A stretch of 50,151 nucleotides of DNA from an uncultured Lachnospiraceae bacterium (GCA_902772635.1 CACYBK010000108.1:1-50151), one strand, 5' to 3'; positions 8,542 through 17,355 are shown, counted from the stretch's first letter. The notes: a model not told the origin generated them from the sequence alone. A program made the numbers and translations.

Positions 8542-9993
8542 TCAATCCTTTAATACATTAAGCCTCTCAAGGCTCTCGTCCTCGGGTCCCTGCATGGAGC
8601 AGCCCTTTTCCTTGGCATAGAGAGTATAATCTATGAGTTCTTCCGTGATCATCTCTCCGGGTGAGAGGATCGGTATGCCCGGAGGATAACACATTACAAA
8701 CTCACCGCAGATACGGCCAGCGGTCTCTTTGATAGGGACCAGCTCCTTGTCCGAATAAAAGGCCTTCTGGGGTGTGGTCGCGACGATCGGGGCAATGTAT
8801 TCCGAATTGTGCTGCTTGACCGCGGGCTTTGAGTAGAGCCGCTTGATATCCTCCAGGGCGCCCACCAGACGCTCCACATCCTGTATCCTGTCGCCAATTG
8901 AAATGTAGGCGAGGATGTTTCCGATATCGCCAAATTCTATCTGGATATCATATTCATCACGGAGGAGATCGTATACCTCGATGCCCGTAAGCCCTATGTC
9001 CCTTGTGTATACGGAAAGCTTCGTCACATCATAATCAAAGATGCTGCTTCCGTTCACAAGCTCCTTTCCGTAGGCATAATAGCCGCCGATGGAGTTGATC
9101 TCGCTCCTTGCGTACTCCGCCATGTTCTTGACCTTTTCAAAGGACTCGCGGCCCCGGAGGGCAAGATTACGCCTCGAGATATCAAGGCTTGAAAGGAGCA
9201 GGTAGCTCGCGCTGGTGGTCTGGGTGAGGTTTATTATCTGCTCGACATACCTCGTGTTTACGTTTTCACCCAACAAAAGCAGGGAGCTCTGGGTGAGGCT
9301 CCCGCCGGACTTGTGCATGCTGACGGCCGCCATATCCGCCCCTGCCTCCATTGCGGGAGTCGGAAGTGTTTCATTGAAATAAAGATGCGTTCCGTGAGCC
9401 TCGTCCACAAGCGCCATCATATTGTGCTTATGGGCTAAGTCAACGATCGCCGCAATATCCGAGCATATCCCGTAATAAGTAGGATTATTTATGAATACAG
9501 CCTTGGCATCAGGATTTTTTTCGATAGCCTCCGCTACCTTTGCGATCTCCATACCGAGGGCTATCCCGATATGATTGTCAACCTCCGGGTTCACATATAC
9601 GGGTTCGGCGCCGCAGAGCACCAGCGCATTGATCGCGCTCCTGTGGACATTGCGGGGGAGGATGATCTTGTCGCCGGCTTTGCAGGTAGTCAGCACCATG
9701 CTCTGCACCGCGGAGGTCGTCCCTCCTACCATGAAGTAGGCGTGGGTGGCTTTGAAGGCTTCCGCCGCAAGCTTCTCCGCCTCCAGAATGACAGATGCCG
9801 GATGGCAGAGATTGTCGAGGGGCTTCATGGAATTTACATCAAGCCCGACGCACTTTTCACCCAAAAGCGTTACGAGCTCGGGATTGCCTCTTCCTCTCTT
9901 ATGCCCGGGTACATCAAAGGGCACCACTCTTTGTTTTCTGAATCTCTCAAGCGCCTCATAAAGCGGTGCCGACTTTTGTTTTTCCAGATCCAT
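8542..9993 (-). CDS. speA: Arginine decarboxylase (fold-I Orn/Lys/Arg decarboxylase family)
   Basis: 483 aa from the ATG at 9993, chosen because CGGAG lies 6 nt upstream; an in-frame TTG 15 nt earlier has no such site. PLP-dependent, aminotransferase-like fold. The lysine is in VSMHKSGGSLTQSS; VDEAHGTHL carries the cofactor-contacting Asp, and VPFDVPGHKRGRG is the family's N-terminal signature. Family members use Lys, Orn or Arg; agmatine use by aguA/aguB in the same operon argues for arginine. It is the first gene of the polyamine operon, 34 nt after the Rpn gene. No convincing promoter was seen in that gap. Confidence 0.9.
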   Translation of the reverse strand: MDLEKQKSAPLYEALERFRKQRVVPFDVPGHKRGRGNPELVTLLGEKCVGLDVNSMKPLDNLCHPASVILEAEKLAAEAFKATHAYFMVGGTTSAVQSMVLTTCKAGDKIILPRNVHRSAINALVLCGAEPVYVNPEVDNHIGIALGMEIAKVAEAIEKNPDAKAVFINNPTYYGICSDIAAIVDLAHKHNMMALVDEAHGTHLYFNETLPTPAMEAGADMAAVSMHKSGGSLTQSSLLLLGENVNTRYVEQIINLTQTTSASYLLLSSLDISRRNLALRGRESFEKVKNMAEYARSEINSIGGYYAYGKELVNGSSIFDYDVTKLSVYTRDIGLTGIEVYDLLRDEYDIQIEFGDIGNILAYISIGDRIQDVERLVGALEDIKRLYSKPAVKQHNSEYIAPIVATTPQKAFYSDKELVPIKETAGRICGEFVMCYPPGIPILSPGEMITEELIDYTLYAKEKGCSMQGPEDESLERLNVLKD

Positions 9994-10027
9994 CACATTC
10001 TCCGTCAATGGTCAGGCCATATATTAT

Positions 10028-11026
10028 CTAAGCCAGATCTTTTATCAGCTCCTCAGCAGCCTGATAGGTTTCAATGCCGAACTCTTTCTGGATCTCAGAG
10101 GGGCTTACTCCATTTTTGATTGCAACGGCTGCTGATCTGAGGTTTCCTATACCTTGTTCTATGCCCTTGGCCATGCCTTTAGCCATGCCCTTGGCCATGC
10201 CTTTAGCCATGCCCTCGTCATATGCCCGGATTTCAGGCAAATCCATTACCTGACCTCCCATAAAATCACCTACTTTCTCATTAAGCGTCTTGTGATTTTC
10301 TGTCAGTTTCGCCATTACTCTGTGGGTAGAATTAATGATAACACTGTACGATAGCCCTGACAAGCGACCTTCAGAGTTCTCCTTTTCAAGTCTTTTGAAT
10401 ATAATCCCTAACTTCTCAAAAAGCGCATCGATCATTAACTGATCCTTTTCCATTTCTTTAAAATCACTCTCATAATTGAAGATATAGAACGGTATCAGGA
10501 AATACAACTTTTCTTCAAATAACGCGTCAATATCAAAATCCGATTCCCGTATTATCGGAATATGATAGCTTACATTTCCTTCGCTCGTTTCTATGATGAT
10601 TTCTGCCTCCCTGGGCGCGTTTTTCGAATCTCTCAAGAGCAGTAATCCCGTATACGGAAATCTCACCCGAAGCTTATCCCTGCTGCTTTCGGCACCGTCC
10701 ATCGCAACAAGCGAATCGTACTCAAAGAGACGTATAAGGATCGTTCCATCGTATATCTTGCTCTCACACTCCAAATGGTATTTCTTTTGAATCCCGTTTT
10801 GTGTGATGGAAAAATGCGAGTCAGTAATCCTTTTTTCATCAGAGTGATCGGCATGCTCAATAAAATACTCATTTCTCATCCTTGTAATGACTGCATTATC
10901 ATCATATCTTTCATTGAAAAAGTAATTTACAAACGGTATCAGGATATCGTCGCATTTACTTTCCATTGTTCTGAATGCATCATCATATGCGCTTGGTGAA
11001 TAAATCTCTTCTTTGCTTTTTTCCAT
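10028..11026 (-). CDS. Rpn family recombination-promoting nuclease/putative transposase
   Basis: 332 aa, PD-(D/E)XK-type nuclease. Rpn proteins are DNA endonucleases that raise RecA-independent recombination; some family members are now linked to phage defence. Visible: an N-terminal YDDAFRTMESKCDD block, then the nuclease core with Asp in TDSHFSI and the ECESK (E-x-E-x-K-like) motif. A helical C-terminal half follows, with four GMAK units made by two perfect 24-bp DNA repeats (10166-10213). It has its own promoter at 11147-11175. It precedes the polyamine operon but is probably unrelated to it in function. Confidence 0.8.
   Translation of the reverse strand: MEKSKEEIYSPSAYDDAFRTMESKCDDILIPFVNYFFNERYDDNAVITRMRNEYFIEHADHSDEKRITDSHFSITQNGIQKKYHLECESKIYDGTILIRLFEYDSLVAMDGAESSRDKLRVRFPYTGLLLLRDSKNAPREAEIIIETSEGNVSYHIPIIRESDFDIDALFEEKLYFLIPFYIFNYESDFKEMEKDQLMIDALFEKLGIIFKRLEKENSEGRLSGLSYSVIINSTHRVMAKLTENHKTLNEKVGDFMGGQVMDLPEIRAYDEGMAKGMAKGMAKGMAKGIEQGIGNLRSAAVAIKNGVSPSEIQKEFGIETYQAAEELIKDLA
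10166..10213 (-). repeat. Two perfect 24-bp tandem repeats inside the Rpn gene
   Basis: CTTGGCCATGCC followed by TTTAGCCATGCC, the pair repeated exactly twice, encodes GMAKGMAKGMAKGMAK. Since 24 is a multiple of 3, slippage would change length without breaking the frame. Confidence 0.9.
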
Positions 11027-11146
11027 AGGCTACCTCGCGAAACCAAAAATTTAACCAAAGGTTACAAAATGATCCATGGAATGCGTGCCGGCGACCGCCG
11101 TATGAATCTTTATGAAAAAAGATCACGCTTTCTTGAATTGGAATGA

Positions 11147-11175
11147 ATGATAATGAATATTGTTTCTGATGTCAA
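11147..11175 (-). promoter_or_regulatory. Promoter of the Rpn gene
   Basis: Minus strand: TTGACA (11170-11175), 17-nt spacer, TATCAT (11147-11152). It follows the mscS terminator and gives a leader of about 115 nt before the ATG at 11026. Confidence 0.6.
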
Positions 11176-11189
11176 TAAAAATAATAATA

Positions 11190-11231
11190 TCCGGCGTGAT
11201 AAATATGCTGTAGCATATCTGCCACGCCGGA
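11190..11231 (-). terminator. Terminator of the MBOAT-DHHW-mscS transcript
   Basis: Outer arms TCCGGCGTG and CACGCCGGA enclose a nested ATATGCT/AGCATAT stem; a T-rich tract (TATTATTATTTTTATT) follows on the minus strand. It lies 33 nt after the mscS stop. Confidence 0.85.
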
Positions 11232-11263
11232 CATAGTACGGCTTTTGTACTATTTGCTGCCAA

Positions 11264-12088
11264 TCAGGAGTCGGCAGGCTTGTCAAAATGAACATCCAAC
11301 TGATTGAAAGGAATTGATATCCCGACCTTGTCAAGTTCAGCAATGATGACCTTTAGCGCCTGGCGGCGCGCGCGGTCACGGAAAACGGGATCGCACCAGT
11401 ACTTCACAAGGTGCTCCACAAAAGAATCCTTGAAATGATTTGCGCCCTCATACTTGCAATCCTTAATATCAGGCTGTTCCTTGATCTTTTCTGCGATATC
11501 GGTCATTATCTCCCGAAGCCTCTTGTCATCCTCATCATATGGCAGCGGTAGGCGAAGCAGCTGAAGCTCTGTCAGAACCTTTATCTCAACGATATTTCGG
11601 TTTGCGACTGCAAGAACGGAATTGTCGTCGAGATCCCTGATCTTTGTCGAGACCAGGCCGAAGGAAACAACCTCTCCCGTGATACCGCCATAGACCACAA
11701 CATCTCCTATACTGAAATATTTGTCAGAGAGAATGGTCGCGCCTCTTATGATATCCTTCAAAGCATCCTGCACTATGAAGCCGGCTATGACGGCAAATAT
11801 ACCAACCCCTGTGAGCATGGACGAGATATCAACACCAAAGATTGAAAGCAGCGTGATTACGATGAAGAGTATCAACGCGTATCTGACAACGCTTCTCGCA
11901 AGCTTTAGAAAGGTCCGTGTCCTTGCAGAATCAGCCATTTCAGCTGAAACCTTCTCATATCTTGTCTTTAAGAAGTGGACGATGAGCCTGTATATAAAAA
12001 GCGCGATCAAGACAACAATGGCCGCAGCTATAAGCTTTCCGATCAGAGACTCGCTCAGTAACTTTACTATCTTTTCTCCGGTTGTCAT
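11264..12088 (-). CDS. mscS: Small-conductance mechanosensitive channel (MscS family)
   Basis: 274 aa, the usual length of a minimal MscS. It opens under membrane tension to release osmolytes after hypo-osmotic shock. Three membrane segments are visible (about residues 15-38, 68-88 and 92-115), the last leading into VQDALKDIIRGATIL, the pore-lining and beta-domain entry motif; FSIGDVV and GEVVSFGLVSTKIRDLD follow. The C-terminal alpha/beta domain ends near FNQLDVHF. It starts 17 nt after the DHHW gene with only a weak ribosome site, so it is probably translated as the last gene of that transcript. Confidence 0.93.
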   Translation of the reverse strand: MTTGEKIVKLLSESLIGKLIAAAIVVLIALFIYRLIVHFLKTRYEKVSAEMADSARTRTFLKLARSVVRYALILFIVITLLSIFGVDISSMLTGVGIFAVIAGFIVQDALKDIIRGATILSDKYFSIGDVVVYGGITGEVVSFGLVSTKIRDLDDNSVLAVANRNIVEIKVLTELQLLRLPLPYDEDDKRLREIMTDIAEKIKEQPDIKDCKYEGANHFKDSFVEHLVKYWCDPVFRDRARRQALKVIIAELDKVGISIPFNQLDVHFDKPADS

Positions 12089-12105
12089 TAATATTCCAAT
12101 CTATT

Positions 12106-13581
12106 TCATTTGAAAAGCGCGTTGATGTCCGCCGACCTCTTCACGAGGAGGAACTGGTCATTGTTTAAGAGGATAACATCAGTCACATTATTCTCCTTCA
12201 CGAAGGCCGTGAGATCATCCTTGTAATAACGGTAATCCACAATATAGACCTTGTCGTAATGATCCGTAAGGAAGGGCGCGAAAGCGTTTCCGTAGGACTC
12301 CTTGATGAGAACACAAGATGTACCGTCAGAGATATTCGGATTGTCGATCACAGAGAAAGGCTGGTCACCGCCGATGAAGGCTGAATATTTCTGTCCACTC
12401 TTGTAACCGGACACATCATGGACGATATTCCACTTCGTCTGTGTGCCGTCCTTTGTTGTAAAGGTAAAGGTATTGGTCGCTATCGGGATAAATACCTCAA
12501 CCGTGTCAGGATTTGCCGCAAGTGCCGGCGACTGCCCGCTTGAGGAATAAAAGCTCCCAAGGAAATCAGGATACGACGCTGTCTGGTATTCCGACTTCTC
12601 GTGGGGCGTAATGCCCTTCGCCTTGCAGAAATCCCTGTATGTATAATAAGCCCCAAGCTGCGTCCAGTGGTGATCCGTCCTGAAAAAGATATACTCGCCG
12701 TTGTGGCTTTTCAATGTATCAAAAGTAGGAACAGTCTTTACAGAAGGATCTATCCTCGAATAGGTGTATTCGATTGCCTTCTTCTGGTCGGAGACACCGA
12801 CCTGCTTTTGCACATCCTCTGAAAGGCAGACACCCGAGGAATTTGGAACGATAATATCATAGACTGTCGTGCTTGCGGGAAGCTTTGACCGGACAGTATT
12901 TACCATCGAGGCGTAGGCATCACTGCCCTTCTGGTTGAAATAGAACATCTCAAAGCCGGTACCGTTCGCGATCAATATCTCGCCTGCTGTTTCCGGAGTC
13001 ACAGTGATCGCGTGATCCTCTGTCTGCGCAGGCTCTTCAGGTGCCGCTGAAGAAGCTGCCGCGGATGTTCCCGCTGATGTCGACGCAGACGTCCCTGCAG
13101 ACGTCCCCGAAGGTTCCGTCCCCGCCTTTGCTGAAGATGATGCTGCCGATGTCTCTGCAGAAGTATCCGACTTTTCTTTTCCGTCATCAACAATGAGTGG
13201 CGCGGGTGCAACTGTTGTCCCTGCATCCGGGATATCGTCTCCCTTCGCATTTGACTGATTTACGATAGTCGTGGTTCTTATACCATAAGCCTGCTCGAGA
13301 TTTGAATGCGCGGTAAGGAGCGCGTCCCGAGCGGGATAAGTCTCCGAATACCAGGTTGAGACCTTGTCAAAGAAATCTCCGTTCCAGAGCCCGTCGAGTG
13401 TCAATGCAGGAAGCTTTGCCAGATCCCTCTTCTCAACATATGACCTCGTCGGCCTCAGCCAGAACAAAAGCCCAATGACAGCAAAAACTATTACCACCGC
13501 CCCTACAGCAGAAACAAACACCCCCTGCCACAGTCTTTTCTTTCTTTTTTCTCTTCTATCTCTTGTCATACGATATCCCAT
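12106..13581 (-). CDS. DHHW family protein (AlgX/DltD-like partner of MBOAT)
   Basis: 491 aa. One N-terminal membrane anchor (about residues 19-43) is followed by an extracytoplasmic SGNH-like domain carrying FRTDHHWTQLGAYYTYRDF, the DHHW family signature. The residues around 120-195 form an Ala/Ser/Thr-rich linker with repeated SAGTSA-type units, which splits the N-terminal part from the main domain. DHHW proteins are coded with MBOAT acyltransferases and are thought to pass an acyl (usually acetyl) group to an envelope polysaccharide. An alternative ATG at 13569 is possible; neither start has a strong ribosome site. Confidence 0.87.
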   Translation of the reverse strand: MGYRMTRDRREKRKKRLWQGVFVSAVGAVVIVFAVIGLLFWLRPTRSYVEKRDLAKLPALTLDGLWNGDFFDKVSTWYSETYPARDALLTAHSNLEQAYGIRTTTIVNQSNAKGDDIPDAGTTVAPAPLIVDDGKEKSDTSAETSAASSSAKAGTEPSGTSAGTSASTSAGTSAAASSAAPEEPAQTEDHAITVTPETAGEILIANGTGFEMFYFNQKGSDAYASMVNTVRSKLPASTTVYDIIVPNSSGVCLSEDVQKQVGVSDQKKAIEYTYSRIDPSVKTVPTFDTLKSHNGEYIFFRTDHHWTQLGAYYTYRDFCKAKGITPHEKSEYQTASYPDFLGSFYSSSGQSPALAANPDTVEVFIPIATNTFTFTTKDGTQTKWNIVHDVSGYKSGQKYSAFIGGDQPFSVIDNPNISDGTSCVLIKESYGNAFAPFLTDHYDKVYIVDYRYYKDDLTAFVKENNVTDVILLNNDQFLLVKRSADINALFK

Positions 13582-13612
13582 CTTTTACCCAACAAACCTA
13601 TCGAACAAGGGA

Positions 13613-13699
13613 GGCGCAACACGCAGCATACGCAGCGGGTCCTGATCCCCAAATGATACCTGATATAGTGTCCCCGCGAGTACAAGCAAGTGTTGCGCC
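13613..13699. repeat. 87-bp element closed by a 10-bp inverted repeat
   Basis: GGCGCAACAC (13613-13622) pairs perfectly with GTGTTGCGCC (13690-13699), and a GCGGG/CCCGC pair lies inside. It fills most of the gap between the MBOAT and DHHW genes. It could be a small palindromic mobile repeat or a structured intercistronic RNA. Confidence 0.55.
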
Positions 13700-13706
13700 G
13701 ACCGTC

Positions 13707-15161
13707 TTAAAATGTGTTGTAGAGGAACGCCTGGAACGTCCCGCCGGCGATCGCTATTATCGAAAGCACGAGGCATACCGCCGCAATCCCTGCCCTTACA
13801 AGATAAAAAACTGCATAAGGAACCCTTCCGGCATCCCGCGCCCTTACAAAGGCATCATCGATCTTTTTGAAGAGCGGCGTTGAGAAGAGCAGCGCAAAAA
13901 CTATAAAGAAAATGTTGTTCTGCACCGTCGTCGCCACTGTAAATGAGGTAAATCCTGCTTTTGCGGCAGTTCCACCAAAAAGGCCCTTTATTGCGGTACC
14001 GAGTACTGAAAAATCCGTGAATCTGAAAAGCACCCAGCCGAAGTTGATCACCAATAACGCATATATCCTCCCAAGTATATGAGGACCGCCTGCATCCCTT
14101 TTCGGTGCACTTTGCCGTTTCCTTACGGCATTTTCTATCACTATGAATACAAAATAATATAGTCCCCAAAGAATGAAATTCCATCCGGCCCCGTGCCAGA
14201 AGCCTGTCAGAGCCCAGACTACAAGGAGATTCAGTGTCGTCCTTGCGCTCGAGCACTTTGATCCTCCAAGCGGTATATATACATAATCCCTGAAGAATGT
14301 TGAGAGCGAGATATGCCAACGTCTCCAGAAATCCCTGACCGATATCGCGGCATAAGGGAAATTGAAGTTTTCAGGATAATGGAAACCGCACATCGTACCA
14401 AGGGCGATCGCCATATCCGAATATGCCGAGAAATCAAGGTAGAGCTGCACCGAAAAGAGAATTGCACCAAGCCAGATACCGAGGGTTGGGGAATTTGCGA
14501 TATTCTCATTCATTGGCGCAAGAGTGGACGCAAGCGTCCCGCAGTAATCCGCAAGCACCGCCTTCTTGAAAAGCCCTATCACAAAGCGGAAGAGTCCGCT
14601 GGCAAGGGCCTCCCGCCTTACTGCCCTTTTGTGAAGGTCCGTCCTCATGTCCTTGTAGCGGACAATGGGTCCCTGCAGCACCTGATGGAAGGTCATTATA
14701 TATGTGAAAAATACAAGAAGGCTCTTTTCAGGCAGGACATCCTCCCTGTAAACATCAGCCACATAGGAGATGAGCTTGAATACATAAAAGGATATCCCGA
14801 GAGGAAGAACAATATTGAGGGGCTCAACATTATCAAATACTTTTCCCAGATTTCCAAGGATGAAATCCGTGTATTTGAAGATACAGAGAACCGCGATGAA
14901 TATTATCACTGAAAGAACGAGATAAAACTTCGCGGTAGACTTTGACTCTCTTACATTTGCGCCAATGAGCCTTCCGAAAAGGTAACCGAGAAAGCCCATG
15001 AACAGTATGAGTATCAGATATTTCAGTCCGCCAAAAAGATAGAATATGAGCGAAAATACAAAGAGGACTATATTCCTTTTCTTCGTATCCGGCATGATGA
15101 GATAGACTATCATGAAGACCGGAAGAAAGAAAAGCAGGAAGATAAGCCAGGTAAACGACAT
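13707..15161 (-). CDS. MBOAT family membrane O-acyltransferase (AlgI/DltB-like)
   Basis: 484 aa multi-pass membrane protein with about ten or more hydrophobic segments. The family moves acyl groups across the membrane onto cell-surface polymers. The signature region is complete: FNFPYAAISVRDFWRRWHISLSTFFRDYVYIPLGG carries the RRWH block, and the invariant His is in GFWHGAGWNFILWGLYY. The DHHW protein coded next is the expected partner that completes transfer outside the cell. Substrate is unknown: no dlt genes are present, so an exopolysaccharide or other envelope glycan is as likely as teichoic acid. Confidence 0.93.
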   Translation of the reverse strand: MSFTWLIFLLFFLPVFMIVYLIMPDTKKRNIVLFVFSLIFYLFGGLKYLILILFMGFLGYLFGRLIGANVRESKSTAKFYLVLSVIIFIAVLCIFKYTDFILGNLGKVFDNVEPLNIVLPLGISFYVFKLISYVADVYREDVLPEKSLLVFFTYIMTFHQVLQGPIVRYKDMRTDLHKRAVRREALASGLFRFVIGLFKKAVLADYCGTLASTLAPMNENIANSPTLGIWLGAILFSVQLYLDFSAYSDMAIALGTMCGFHYPENFNFPYAAISVRDFWRRWHISLSTFFRDYVYIPLGGSKCSSARTTLNLLVVWALTGFWHGAGWNFILWGLYYFVFIVIENAVRKRQSAPKRDAGGPHILGRIYALLVINFGWVLFRFTDFSVLGTAIKGLFGGTAAKAGFTSFTVATTVQNNIFFIVFALLFSTPLFKKIDDAFVRARDAGRVPYAVFYLVRAGIAAVCLVLSIIAIAGGTFQAFLYNTF

Positions 15162-15227
15162 TTCAAAAACCTTTCGTAAAAGAGTATCTCAAAAAAACGA
15201 TCGAATAATAAACCAAAAAAACCTCAC

Positions 15228-15509
15228 CTACTCGTCCCAGCCCTCGTGGAACCTGTAATGTATGCTGATATGATGCAATGCCTCCCCCTCATTTAATGAA
15301 ATCTCGCTGTCAGAACTTGCCGCGGGAAGATCAGGCTCTTCCTCCTCCTGAAGTTCAACCCTTATCCATTCATACATGGAATCTCGGGCGTCATCTAGGG
15401 CCGAGTTGAGATCAGCCCCCTTGAAATCGCACATCATAAGATCGGGAAAGTATCCTTCGAAACTCCCGTCATCTTTTTTTCTCACAACTGCCGGATATAC
15501 AAAAGTCAA
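15228..15509 (-). CDS. HicB-like antitoxin-fold protein, no HicA partner
   Basis: 93 aa. The N-terminal half has the HicB fold pattern: FVYPAVVRKKDDGSFEGYFPDLMMC, then a helix (LNSALDDARDSMYEWIRVEL). The C-terminal part is acidic and shows no ribbon-helix-helix DNA-binding domain. The start is TTG at 15509, 7 nt after AAGGAG; a nearby ATG at 15514 is out of frame and meets a stop after two codons. It lies 19 nt after ddh and looks co-transcribed with it. No HicA-type toxin is adjacent, so a toxin-antitoxin role is not supported; it may be a solitary HicB-like regulator. Confidence 0.7.
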   Translation of the reverse strand: MTFVYPAVVRKKDDGSFEGYFPDLMMCDFKGADLNSALDDARDSMYEWIRVELQEEEEPDLPAASSDSEISLNEGEALHHISIHYRFHEGWDE

Positions 15510-15528
15510 AGCATAACTCCTTCTTTGA

Positions 15529-16503
15529 TCACAGGAAATGCGCCCGGAGTTCTTCGCCTGAAAGGGGTGAAAGATAAGCCGGCGCTATATCAAACATTGT
15601 CTTTGCCCCAACGATACCCTCACTGTTCATTCTGAAAACCGCACGGGCCACCGCTGCGAGGACTGAGCCGGTAAATTCGGGATTTGAGTCAAGCTTCAGT
15701 GAAAACTCTATCACGTGTTTGTTCTCCCCCGTGCTTCCGGAATAGATGACAGAGCCTCCGTGGGGAAGTCCCTTGTGCTCAGCGTCAAGCTCCTCCTTTG
15801 TTATGAAATTTACAGTAGTATCATAATCCGAAAAATAATTCGGCATATTCTTTATCTCTTTTTCGATCCTTGCCTTGTCAGCGCCCTCTTCAACGACTAC
15901 AAAGCACTCTCTCGTATGCTTCTGTCTCGTAGTAAGCGTGGGGTTTTCGCCATTTCGAACCTTTTCAAGCGCTTCGGGAACGGGAACGGTATACTGTCTC
16001 GCGTCAACGACTCCTTCTATCCTCCTTATGGCGTCACTATGTCCCTGGCTCACTCCGCGTCCCCAGAAGGTATAATCATTCCCAGCAGGAAGGATGCATT
16101 TGGAATAAAGCCTTGCGAGAGAGAAAAGCCCGGGATCCCAGCCCGCGGAGATCACGGCCGTCTTCTGCCCTCTCTTGCAGGCAGAATCAACATTCTTGAA
16201 ATGCTCGGGTATCTTTGCGTGGGTATCAAAGCTGTCGACTACATTGAACATCTCGGCATATTCCGGAGTCATCTTCGGAAGGTCCGTTGCCGAGCCGCCG
16301 CAAAGTACAAGCACATCCAGCTTGTCGCGAAGATCCGGAAGCTCATCGGCCGAAAAAACCTTTACATCAGAAGCGGTCTTTACAGTAGAAGGATCACGAC
16401 GGGTAAATACCCCAACAAGCTCCTCGTCTGAATTGGCAAGCACTGCCTTCTCTACACCTTTTCCAAGATTTCCGTAACCCAATATCCCGATTCTTACTTT
16501 CAT
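15529..16503 (-). CDS. ddh: meso-Diaminopimelate dehydrogenase
   Basis: 324 aa from the ATG at 16503. The ORF extends 3 codons further, but GGAGG touches that upstream ATG and lies 9 nt from this one. It makes meso-diaminopimelate in one NADPH-dependent step from tetrahydrodipicolinate, feeding lysine and peptidoglycan. Rossmann motif GILGYGNLGKGVE; substrate-site segments ISAGWDPGLFSLARLY and FWGRGVSQGHSDAIRRI are diagnostic; the C-terminal region ends near the family's usual length. It follows the S1-domain gene closely. Confidence 0.95.
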   Translation of the reverse strand: MKVRIGILGYGNLGKGVEKAVLANSDEELVGVFTRRDPSTVKTASDVKVFSADELPDLRDKLDVLVLCGGSATDLPKMTPEYAEMFNVVDSFDTHAKIPEHFKNVDSACKRGQKTAVISAGWDPGLFSLARLYSKCILPAGNDYTFWGRGVSQGHSDAIRRIEGVVDARQYTVPVPEALEKVRNGENPTLTTRQKHTRECFVVVEEGADKARIEKEIKNMPNYFSDYDTTVNFITKEELDAEHKGLPHGGSVIYSGSTGENKHVIEFSLKLDSNPEFTGSVLAAVARAVFRMNSEGIVGAKTMFDIAPAYLSPLSGEELRAHFL

Positions 16504-16525
16504 ATATTTCATCCTCCGATTTTAT

Positions 16526-17272
16526 TTATATTTTCAACCCTTTCAGAAGATCACCAAAGGAAGTCGTAAGCTCACCTCCGCCGTCATAATGAGAGAGTTC
16601 CTCCCGTGCTTCCTCCCTGTCCTCTTCCTCAAAATCCTTCATGGAAAGGGATATCTTTGAATCCTTTATTCCCTTTACCTTTACCCTGACCTCCTGTCCG
16701 ACAGAGAGGACCTTGTCAAGCCGCGTTACTCTTTTTTCCGAAACCTCGGAAATATGAAGAAGTCCCGAAAGCCCGTCAGGAAGATCTATGAAGGCTCCGT
16801 AATCCTTGATGGAAGAAACTTTTCCGTACAGCACCTGTCCGACTTCAACGGCCTTCACCTTTTCCGCCTTTTCCATTGCAGCCTTTTCCCTCAGCAATTC
16901 TCTTGCCGACAGCACCAGTTTGTTTGCTGCCTTGTCTGCAGTGACGACTCTTACGGTAAGTGTTCTCCCGACATAGTCCTTGAGGTTCTCCTCCTCAACA
17001 TAGGATAATGAAAGGCCGGATGCCGGAATGAAGCCCCTTATACCTTCAAGCATCGTGGTGACGCCGGCCTTCACTGCTTCCTTCACATGAACTTCAACGG
17101 GCTCGCCGCTTTGCTTTAATCCAATAAGTCTTGCCCAGCCCTCAGCATCTTCATCCACCTCAGGGGCAACAATGTCATTTACACTTCCGATTTCCTTGAA
17201 GGGCCTCGACAGCGCCTCTGCAAACTCCTCATTTTCCGCTGTCTTTCCCTGTCCTACTTCCCTTGCTTTCAT
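16526..17272 (-). CDS. S1 RNA-binding domain protein (ribosomal protein S1-like)
   Basis: 248 aa with two S1 domains. The first (about residues 50-125) is divergent, with GIRGFIPASGLSLSYVEEENLKDYVGRTLTVRVV; the second is canonical (VGQVLYGKVSSIKDYGAFIDLPDGLSGLLHISEV, then VLSVGQEVRVKVKGI and KISLSMK). An acidic tail follows. Short S1 proteins of this kind are common in Clostridia and are thought to bind mRNA or ribosomes; the exact role is not settled. GGAG lies 8 nt before the ATG. It is the first gene of a likely S1-ddh-hicB transcript. Confidence 0.88.
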   Translation of the reverse strand: MKAREVGQGKTAENEEFAEALSRPFKEIGSVNDIVAPEVDEDAEGWARLIGLKQSGEPVEVHVKEAVKAGVTTMLEGIRGFIPASGLSLSYVEEENLKDYVGRTLTVRVVTADKAANKLVLSARELLREKAAMEKAEKVKAVEVGQVLYGKVSSIKDYGAFIDLPDGLSGLLHISEVSEKRVTRLDKVLSVGQEVRVKVKGIKDSKISLSMKDFEEEDREEAREELSHYDGGGELTTSFGDLLKGLKI

Positions 17273-17314
17273 AAATAATACTCCAAAATAATCCTATTCT
17301 AAAGATACAAAAAT

Positions 17315-17338
17315 CGCGCACAGGAAATCCCGTGCGCG
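17315..17338 (-). terminator. Terminator of the histone-like gene
   Basis: CGCGCAC and GTGCGCG arms with a 10-nt loop, followed on the minus strand by ATTTTTG. It lies 18 nt after the stop of the basic nucleoid-type gene. Confidence 0.8.
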
Positions 17339-17355
17339 AAAATCAGAAGGTATGA

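Noticed and set aside
15228..15509. HicAB toxin-antitoxin pair
   Set aside because: No HicA-like gene on either side; only a solitary HicB-like fold is supported.
15715..16431. 238-aa plus-strand open frame
   Set aside because: Antisense to ddh, with no motif and no ribosome site; shadow frame.
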